Positions 33,087-38,544 of a stretch of DNA of 38,544 bases are shown in pieces (within the stretch, counting starts at the first letter, position 1; every line of letters starts with the position of its first letter). The notes below the pieces were generated by a model. The model saw nothing but the letters and a program-made list of their open reading frames with translations, had not been told where the DNA came from and did no database searches. The stretch lies in the NCBI GenBank assembly GCA_026390135.1, contig JAPLGN010000019.1, forward strand, positions 1 to 38,544, written 5' to 3'. The DNA is from Campylobacterales bacterium. Its GTDB lineage: Bacteria > Campylobacterota > Campylobacteria > Campylobacterales > Sulfurimonadaceae. The translations under genes were made by a program, and so were the position numbers.

Positions 33087-34267
33087 GAGAACATAAGATT
33101 TTTGCACTCTTTCTAGGGATTAATTTCCTTATTTTAGTGGCGCAAATCCAAGGGCTTTCGATTAGCTTTTATGAAGCCAATATCCTTTACGGTGACAGCT
33201 CGCTCTTAAAAAGTTTTAGTACCTTCTTTTTAAATATTTTTGGCTCCAACGATTATGCGTTACGTATTCCGATGATTCTAATTCATCTTATCGCCACTAC
33301 TCTTTTGTACCTTATTTCAAGTTATTATGTATCACGTCCAAACGATAAGCTGTGGATTGTTTTCATCTATCTTCTTCTTCCGGGAATCACCAGTTCGGCA
33401 CTGCTAGTCAATATCGCGGGATTAAAAATAGTTACGCTTTTTGCTTTTGTATACATCTACTTGAGGTTTAATAATTGGTCATTGATCATTTTACCACTTT
33501 TTATGATGCTGGATTCGACGGCAATCTTTCTCTACTTTACCGTGGCCTTGTTTGGTATTAGTCGTAAGCAATGGATTACAGCAGGTATTTCTTTGGGACT
33601 CTTGATCGTAGCTGTCTTCTTTTTTGGAGTGGATTTTGGAGGACGTCCTCAAGGCCGATTCTTAGATGCTTTGGCTATTTATTCGGCTATTTTTTCTCCC
33701 GTTGTCTTTATGTATCTCTTTTACGTCCTGTATCGACGGTATATGGCACATGAGCGAGATTTGATGTGGATGATAGCATCGAGTATGTTTGTTATTTCAG
33801 TATTATTATCGTTTCGTCAAAAAGTGAACATTCAAGACTTTGCACCGTATTTGATGGTAGCACTTCCCCTTGCGGCACAAACGTTTTTTCATACGTATCG
33901 GGTTAGGCTGCCCATCTTTAGACGACGTTATCGGCTTCTCTTTTACAGTGCTTTTACCCTTTTATTGGTAAATGCTCTGGCAGTATTCTTTAATCAATGG
34001 CTTTATCAATGGATAAAAAATCCTAAAGATCACTTTTCTTATTCAATGCATATTGCCAAAGAATTAGCCCATGAACTAAAGTACAATCAAATTTCCTGCG
34101 TAAATACTGATGATGAGAAAATGCAGCTTAGACTTCGTTTTTATGGAATTACAGAGTGCAAGGGGACTCTCTTAAGTGAAAAGAGGAATAGAAAAGCAAA
34201 AAAAGTTACAATAAGTTACATTAATATTCCTATCTATACAGCTTATGTTACAAAAGTAAACAAATAA
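33083..34267 (+). CDS. Polytopic membrane protein resembling GT-C / family 39 glycosyltransferases
   Basis: A 394-residue protein with about nine to ten hydrophobic helices and a soluble C-terminal part from about residue 330. Soon after TM1 is 'ISFYEANILYGDSS', which recalls the acidic catalytic loop of GT-C transferases (ArnT, PMT and GT39 families), followed by 'DYALRIPMILIHLIAT', a common stretch in those proteins. Donor would be a lipid-linked sugar and acceptor unknown. It overlaps trpG by four bases (ATGA), which looks like a fortuitous operon. The similarity is by eye and the class uncertain. Confidence 0.65.
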   Translation: MREHKIFALFLGINFLILVAQIQGLSISFYEANILYGDSSLLKSFSTFFLNIFGSNDYALRIPMILIHLIATTLLYLISSYYVSRPNDKLWIVFIYLLLPGITSSALLVNIAGLKIVTLFAFVYIYLRFNNWSLIILPLFMMLDSTAIFLYFTVALFGISRKQWITAGISLGLLIVAVFFFGVDFGGRPQGRFLDALAIYSAIFSPVVFMYLFYVLYRRYMAHERDLMWMIASSMFVISVLLSFRQKVNIQDFAPYLMVALPLAAQTFFHTYRVRLPIFRRRYRLLFYSAFTLLLVNALAVFFNQWLYQWIKNPKDHFSYSMHIAKELAHELKYNQISCVNTDDEKMQLRLRFYGITECKGTLLSEKRNRKAKKVTISYINIPIYTAYVTKVNK

Positions 34268-34323
34268 TACAATTATTACCTTCAAAATGAAACTCTGTGA
34301 GTATTTCTGTAGCTCATATTGGT

Positions 34324-34329
34324 TATAAT
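34324..34329 (+). promoter_or_regulatory. Probable -10 element of the aclB-aclA operon
   Basis: TATAAT lies 30 bases before the aclB start; AAGGAG at 34348-34353 is the ribosome site. No clear -35 is seen. Confidence 0.55.
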
Positions 34330-34358
34330 TTGCCAAAAGATTTTTCGAAGGAGTTGCA

Positions 34359-35675
34359 ATGGCTCAAAGAGCGATTCGTGAATACGACGGTAAAGCAATT
34401 TTCTCAAAGCATTGGGAAAAATACTTCAGCGGTTTCCATTATGGTTTTAAATCGGTAATGGTCACTAACGGTGATGAGCTTCGTGCGAAAGCACAAGAGC
34501 ATGGTTTTGAATGGTTGAAACAAGAAGCCTTGGTTGCAAAACCGGATATGCTTTTTGGTAAACGGGGTAAAAATGACTTAGTTTTGTTTCGAACCAACAA
34601 GCCAGGTGATGTCACTCTTGAAGAAGCTGCAACGTGGATTGATGCGAAAATCGCAAATGAGACCGTTCTTCTTACAGGACAAAAAGGGACGTTGACGCAT
34701 TTTATCGTTGAGCCATTTACTCCTCACTCTCAAGATCAAGAGTACTATATTTCAGCAACCACGGTTGGTGAAGACGATGTTCTTTATCTATCGGCTGAGG
34801 GCGGAATGGAAGTTGAAGAGGGATGGGAAGAGAAAGTTAATGAAGTAACGATTCCTATTACTATGGATGATGCATCTATCGCTCATTTGATTCGTGCAAA
34901 TGTTCCTACTGGAATTCCTACCGAAAACAAAGAGCGTTTTATCGCTTTTGCAGAGCAGTTCTATAAATTTTACCGTGATCAGAATTTCGCTTACCTAGAA
35001 ATCAATCCAATCGTTATGGTTGGTAATGATATGCACATTCTTGACCTTGTTGCACGACTTGATGATACAGCAGGATTTATGATGGCAGATGCATGGTGTG
35101 GTGCAGAGTTTCCAACAGCGTTTGGTATGGAAGATCAATCTCCTGAAGAAAAAGCGATTGCTGAAGCAGACTCAAAATCGGGTGCTTCATTGAAACTTAC
35201 TATCCTTAATCCTATGGGTCGTATTTGGACTATGGTCGCGGGTGGCGGTGCATCGGTTGTATACGCGGATACCATTGCAGACTTGTCAGGTAATGTTTCT
35301 GATCTTGCAAACTATGGTGAATATTCAGGCGGACCGACAACGGGTGAAACCAAGTTTTACGCTGAAACCGTTCTTGATTTGATGACACGTCACAAGGATC
35401 CAAAAGGTCGTGATAAAATCCTCATTATTGGAGGAGCAATTGCAAACTTTACAGACGTTGCAAAAACTTTTACCGGTATTATCCAAGCGTTTGAAACGTA
35501 TGCAGAACGTATGAAAGCACACAATACACGTATCTATGTACGCCGTGGCGGACCAAACTATGAAAAAGGTTTGAAGGATATTAAAGAGGCAGCAGACCGT
35601 TTGGGTCTTTATATCGAAGTTTATGGGCCAGAAACGCATGTCACTGACATCGTCCGTATGGCTCTTGAGAAGTAA
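34359..35675 (+). CDS. aclB: ATP-citrate lyase, small (ATP-grasp/CoA-ligase-like) subunit
   Basis: With AclA, cleaves citrate to oxaloacetate and acetyl-CoA using ATP and CoA, the hallmark step of the reverse TCA cycle. At 438 residues it covers the ATP-grasp part (N-terminal half) and the succinyl-CoA-synthetase-beta-like domain ('AYLEINPIV', 'DLVARLDDTAG', 'GRIWTMVAGGGASVVYADT', 'NYGEYSGGPTTGETKFY'). These blocks are characteristic of ACL. Its stop is 10 bases before the aclA start with an intervening AAGGAGA, so they are translated from one message. This is the strongest evidence for autotrophy in the window. Confidence 0.95.
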   Translation: MAQRAIREYDGKAIFSKHWEKYFSGFHYGFKSVMVTNGDELRAKAQEHGFEWLKQEALVAKPDMLFGKRGKNDLVLFRTNKPGDVTLEEAATWIDAKIANETVLLTGQKGTLTHFIVEPFTPHSQDQEYYISATTVGEDDVLYLSAEGGMEVEEGWEEKVNEVTIPITMDDASIAHLIRANVPTGIPTENKERFIAFAEQFYKFYRDQNFAYLEINPIVMVGNDMHILDLVARLDDTAGFMMADAWCGAEFPTAFGMEDQSPEEKAIAEADSKSGASLKLTILNPMGRIWTMVAGGGASVVYADTIADLSGNVSDLANYGEYSGGPTTGETKFYAETVLDLMTRHKDPKGRDKILIIGGAIANFTDVAKTFTGIIQAFETYAERMKAHNTRIYVRRGGPNYEKGLKDIKEAADRLGLYIEVYGPETHVTDIVRMALEK

Positions 35676-35685
35676 GGAGAAAAAT

Positions 35686-37503
35686 ATGGGTGCTTTATTT
35701 ACCAAAGATACACAAGCGATTTTTTGGAATAACAACGCGAGTGCAATTCAACGTATGTTGGATTATGACTATGTTATCAATCGTGTAAAACCTTCTGTTG
35801 CTGCAATCGTTGCACCAACTTCAGGTAATAAATTTGAGAAATTTTTCTATGGTGCTGATGAGATTATGGTTCCAGTTTTCCGTAACACGGTAGAAGCTGC
35901 GGCAGCATTTCCAAAAGCAGATGTTTTATTGAACTTTGCTTCATTTCGTACCGCGTACGATGTTACAATGGAAGCGATTAAAATCAAAGGTCAATTCAAA
36001 ACCGTCATGGTAACCGCTGAGGGTATTCCTGAACGTCTTGCACGTAAAATGAACCAAGCGGCTCGTGATGCTGGTGTCGTGGTTATTGGACCGGCAACAG
36101 TCGGTGGTATCGCACCGGGCGGATTTAAAATCGCTAACGTCGGTGGAACCATCGAAAACATCATTAACTCTAAGCTTCACCGTGCAGGTTCATGTGGACT
36201 CGTTACCCGTTCAGGCGGTTTGTTTAATGAACTTTCAAACATCATCGCTATCAATGCTGATGGTATTGCTGAGGGTGTAGCGATTGGTGGAGACCGTTTT
36301 GTTGGATCGGTATTCATCGATAATCTTCTTCGCATGGAGAGCAATCCAGAGGTTAAATACATGGTATTGTTAGGCGAAGTAGGGGGAACTGAAGAGTACA
36401 AAGTCATCGAAGCCGTGAAGTCAGGTTTGATCAAAAAACCGATTATCGCTTGGTGTATCGGTACGATTGCAAAACATTTTAGTTCAGGTGTTCAATTTGG
36501 TCACGCTGGTGCTAGCGCAAACGCGGATGCAGAAACAGCGGCATTCAAAAATACTGCTATGGCAGAAGCCGGAATGTTTGTTCCTGCAAGCTTTAATGAT
36601 CTTCCAAAAACTATTTCAGATGTATATACAAAACTTCGTAATGAAGGTATCGTCACAGAAATCGTAGAACCAGAATTAAAAACAGTACCAAAAGTACGTC
36701 GTAAAAAAGAGTTCATTTGTACTATTTCTGATGACCGTGGTGATGAAGCGACTTATGCGGGTTACCCAATCAGCTCAGTAGCAACTCCGGAAACTGGATT
36801 TGGTATCGGTGATGTCATCTCTCTTCTTTGGTTTAAAAAACGTTATCCAAAATGGGCAACAGATTATCTTGAAACTGTTATCAAAACCGTTGCCGATCAC
36901 GGTCCTGCTGTTTCAGGTGCACACAATGCAAAAGTTACTGCTCGTGCAGGAAAAGACGTTATCAGTTCACTCGTAACCGGGCTTTTGACTATCGGACCAC
37001 GTTTTGGTGGAGCGATCGATGATGCGGCACGTTATTTCAAATATGCAAATGACCGTGGCATGACTCCGGCTGAGTTCATTGATTACATGAAAAAAGAAGG
37101 AAAAACGATTTCTGGTATCGGTCACCGTATCAAATCGGTTCGTAACCCTGATCTTCGTGTATCTGGATTGAAAAAATACGCGGCAGAGCACTTTCCGGCA
37201 ACTCCATTGCTTGATTTTGCTCTTGAAGTAGAAAAATTGACAACGTCTAAAAAAGACAACCTTATCTTGAACGTCGATGGTACGATTGGTATCTTGATGG
37301 TTGATATGTGGCGCGCACTAGGTTATTCTGAGTCTGACATCGACGGCTTCATCGAAGCGGGTGCACTTAACGCATTTTTCGTAGTGGGTCGCTCTATCGG
37401 TTTCATCGGTCATATCTTAGATGAAAAACGTCTTGGAATGCCTATGTATCGTCACCCAACAGACGATATTCTTTACAACGTCGAAATGGCAGATGAAATT
37501 TAA
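35686..37503 (+). CDS. aclA: ATP-citrate lyase, large subunit (SCS-alpha-like plus citrate-synthase-like)
   Basis: The 605 residues from the ATG at 35686 have AAGGAGA five bases upstream; the frame reaches back to 35623 inside aclB, but that part is an artefact. The N-terminal half is like succinyl-CoA synthetase alpha, with the phospho-accepting His273 in 'FGHAGA'. The C-terminal half (from about 350) is a citrate-synthase-like domain with 'SGIGHRIKSVRNPD' and 'NVDGTIGI'. It forms the active lyase with AclB in the cytosol. A repeat hairpin follows the gene and may stop transcription. Confidence 0.96.
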   Translation: MGALFTKDTQAIFWNNNASAIQRMLDYDYVINRVKPSVAAIVAPTSGNKFEKFFYGADEIMVPVFRNTVEAAAAFPKADVLLNFASFRTAYDVTMEAIKIKGQFKTVMVTAEGIPERLARKMNQAARDAGVVVIGPATVGGIAPGGFKIANVGGTIENIINSKLHRAGSCGLVTRSGGLFNELSNIIAINADGIAEGVAIGGDRFVGSVFIDNLLRMESNPEVKYMVLLGEVGGTEEYKVIEAVKSGLIKKPIIAWCIGTIAKHFSSGVQFGHAGASANADAETAAFKNTAMAEAGMFVPASFNDLPKTISDVYTKLRNEGIVTEIVEPELKTVPKVRRKKEFICTISDDRGDEATYAGYPISSVATPETGFGIGDVISLLWFKKRYPKWATDYLETVIKTVADHGPAVSGAHNAKVTARAGKDVISSLVTGLLTIGPRFGGAIDDAARYFKYANDRGMTPAEFIDYMKKEGKTISGIGHRIKSVRNPDLRVSGLKKYAAEHFPATPLLDFALEVEKLTTSKKDNLILNVDGTIGILMVDMWRALGYSESDIDGFIEAGALNAFFVVGRSIGFIGHILDEKRLGMPMYRHPTDDILYNVEMADEI

Positions 37504-37517
37504 TTTTATCATTTTCG

Positions 37518-37541
37518 TCATTCCCGCTAAGCGGGAACCCA
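37518..37541 (+). repeat. Dispersed palindromic repeat, module A, copy 5
   Basis: ATTCCCGC and GCGGGAA enclose a 3-base loop, preceded by GTC and followed by CCCA as in copy 2. It lies 15 bases after the aclA stop and is followed by a pyrimidine-rich tract, so it may act as the terminator of aclBA. Confidence 0.8.
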
Positions 37542-37580
37542 TTCTCTTTTCTCTTTCCCTCTTTTTATAAATACTTTTGT

Positions 37581-37586
37581 TATAAT
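37581..37586 (+). promoter_or_regulatory. Probable -10 element of the pseudopilin gene
   Basis: TATAAT lies 38 bases before the pseudopilin ATG; a second AT-rich match (TATAAT at about 37596) lies closer. The leader has no strong ribosome site. Confidence 0.4.
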
Positions 37587-37623
37587 CATCTCTAATATAA
37601 TTATGGTTTATTGGTGAATTAAT

Positions 37624-38286
37624 ATGAAACGCTTTGCTTTTACGATGCTAGAACTGGTTTTTGTTATTATAGTAATAGGTATATTAGCTGTCCTAGCCAT
37701 GCCAAACTTCAATCGTCATCCATTACAAGAAGCAGCGGAACAAGTAGCTGGTCATATTCGTTATACACAACATTTAGCAATGATGGATGACAGATTTGAT
37801 CCAAATAATCAATTCTGGTATAGAGAAATGTGGATGTTGTATATTCGTCAAGTGCATGATATAAACAATGGACATGAAAATGAATGGTTTTATGAAGTTT
37901 TTTCAGATCGTTCTGATGATGGTAATTCTGCTGGTACAGAAGAAGCAATAGATCCATTGACGGGTGAAACTCTTGGAAATGGTGGAGACAATACAATTGA
38001 CAATACATGTGCAGATGATAAAATTATTAATTTAACGCGTAAATATGGCATTAAGAATGTAGTATTTTCAGGAGGTACAAATGCAATTCCTTCAAATCAG
38101 AGAAGAGTTGTTTTTGATAATGTAGGTAGACCATACCGAAATACATCGTTAAATTCTCCGGCGGCTGAGAATTGGCGTGATTATTTGATTACTACAGATA
38201 TGAATATTACACTAACTGGTTCCGATGATAGTACAGCTATTATCACTATTCGTGCTGAAACAGGCTATGTATCGGTGACTTATTAA
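37624..38286 (+). CDS. Type II secretion / type IV pilin-like pseudopilin (GspH/FimT-like)
   Basis: A 220-residue protein with a class III prepilin leader: a short basic start 'MKRFA', then 'FTMLELVFVIIVIGILAVLAMP'-type hydrophobic helix with Glu at +5, processed before Phe. The residue before the cut is Ala, not the usual Gly. The rest is a globular domain of beta strands with an acidic, Gly/Asn/Asp-rich loop (about 98-135) containing a single cysteine ('NTCADD'), which may bind calcium. It is more AT-rich than its neighbours and stands alone between aclA and the rRNA promoter, without other pilus genes in view. Confidence 0.85.
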   Translation: MKRFAFTMLELVFVIIVIGILAVLAMPNFNRHPLQEAAEQVAGHIRYTQHLAMMDDRFDPNNQFWYREMWMLYIRQVHDINNGHENEWFYEVFSDRSDDGNSAGTEEAIDPLTGETLGNGGDNTIDNTCADDKIINLTRKYGIKNVVFSGGTNAIPSNQRRVVFDNVGRPYRNTSLNSPAAENWRDYLITTDMNITLTGSDDSTAIITIRAETGYVSVTY

Positions 38287-38335
38287 ACAAAAAGTGAATC
38301 TTTTTCATTTCCTTTAAAATTCTTTCGCTTTACCC

Positions 38336-38364
38336 TTGACATTCAAGGATAAATCCCCTATAAT
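38336..38364 (+). promoter_or_regulatory. Strong sigma-70 promoter, probably of an rRNA operon
   Basis: A perfect TTGACA (38336-38341), 17-base spacer and TATAAT (38359-38364), followed by TCCCGTCC. Such a consensus promoter, alone in this window, is typical of ribosomal RNA operons. Confidence 0.75.
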
Positions 38365-38371
38365 TCCCGTC

Positions 38372-38544
38372 CACAAACACTGGAAAGCCTTTAAAAGCCT
38401 GACAGATTTGAGTTTGAGATCATTGAAAACTAAGCAGGAGTGACGGTCAAGCGGATGCTTGAAACCGACATTTCTAATAATGTCAAAAACAATACAACAA
38501 CCGTCTATTTACTTTGGTTAGTTTAACTAACCACCAAAAAGTAA
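38372..38544 (+). other. Leader region of a probable rRNA operon; 16S gene expected just past the right edge
   Basis: No protein gene is seen. The stretch begins just after the strong promoter and includes 'GATCATTGAAAACTAAGCA', a sequence type common in rRNA operon leaders and spacers. A long pairing of AAATGTCGG-like and TTAGTTTAACTAA elements suggests processing stems. The conserved 16S start is not reached. Confidence 0.5.

Noticed and set aside
35623-35685. Extension of aclA into the 3' end of aclB
   Set aside because: The ATG at 35686 has a strong AAGGAGA and gives the usual N-terminus; the extra codons are read out of frame through aclB.
1-38544. CRISPR arrays and tRNA genes
   Set aside because: No regularly spaced direct repeats were seen, and no cloverleaf with a TTCGA-type T-loop was recognised by eye; the recurring palindromes are scattered, not arrayed. 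A tRNAscan run would settle the tRNA question.

Overview
The window looks like a piece of chromosome from a sulfur-oxidising, autotrophic Campylobacterota (Sulfuricurvum/Sulfurimonas-like); this is inferred from gene content, not from a search. The main clues are an adjacent aclB-aclA pair for ATP-citrate lyase (reverse TCA cycle), the futalosine-route menaquinone gene mqnE, a bifunctional ispDF followed by an HP1021-type orphan regulator, a Sat-like gene and pgpA (an order I recall from Campylobacter jejuni), and a Psr/Soe-type molybdoenzyme operon. The DNA is moderately AT-rich with many TATAAT-type -10 elements.

Layout. 1-250: 3' end of a probable REP-associated (Y1-type) transposase next to a palindromic repeat. 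250-6730: fbaA (-), then an M23 peptidase, a haem-c chemoreceptor, aroK, a periplasmic thioredoxin-like protein and hisD (+). 6870-14640: a molybdoenzyme operon in the order Fe-S subunit, NrfD-like membrane anchor, 1131-residue TAT-exported catalytic subunit, TorD-like chaperone, a multi-cluster ferredoxin, a stand-alone relic of the shikimate dehydrogenase substrate domain, and a small unknown protein. 14660-17410 (-): a cation/proton antiporter fused to a histidine kinase, overlapping a KdpE-like response regulator. 17470-20995 (-): ispDF, HP1021-like regulator, Sat-like protein, pgpA; ispDF is broken in the IspF domain by an out-of-frame internal deletion. 21227-23865 (+): thiC and an Mrp/ApbC Fe-S carrier. 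23939-30207 (-): a haem-c diguanylate cyclase, glmS and glnD. 30300-31450: a decayed stretch with a repeat, a metallo-hydrolase fragment, yceI and a possible membrane-protein tail. 31446-34267 (+): mqnE, trpG/pabA and a membrane protein resembling GT-C glycosyltransferases. 34359-37503: aclB-aclA. 37624-38286: a pseudopilin. 38336 to the end: a strong rRNA-type promoter and leader, so a ribosomal RNA operon probably begins just outside the window.

How the parts fit. Carbon fixation (aclBA), menaquinone synthesis (mqnE) and a membrane-bound molybdoenzyme that would exchange electrons with the quinone pool suit a chemolithotroph respiring sulfur compounds. Two membrane sensors (chemoreceptor and diguanylate cyclase) each carry one periplasmic CxxCH haem motif, which suggests redox or gas sensing. 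Five copies of a two-module palindromic repeat lie between genes.

Most unusual items: the antiporter-kinase fusion with its KdpE-like partner, the AroE-derived protein inside the molybdoenzyme operon, the Sat-like protein that has lost two canonical arginines beside a receiver lacking its phospho-acceptor aspartate, and the ispDF lesion.
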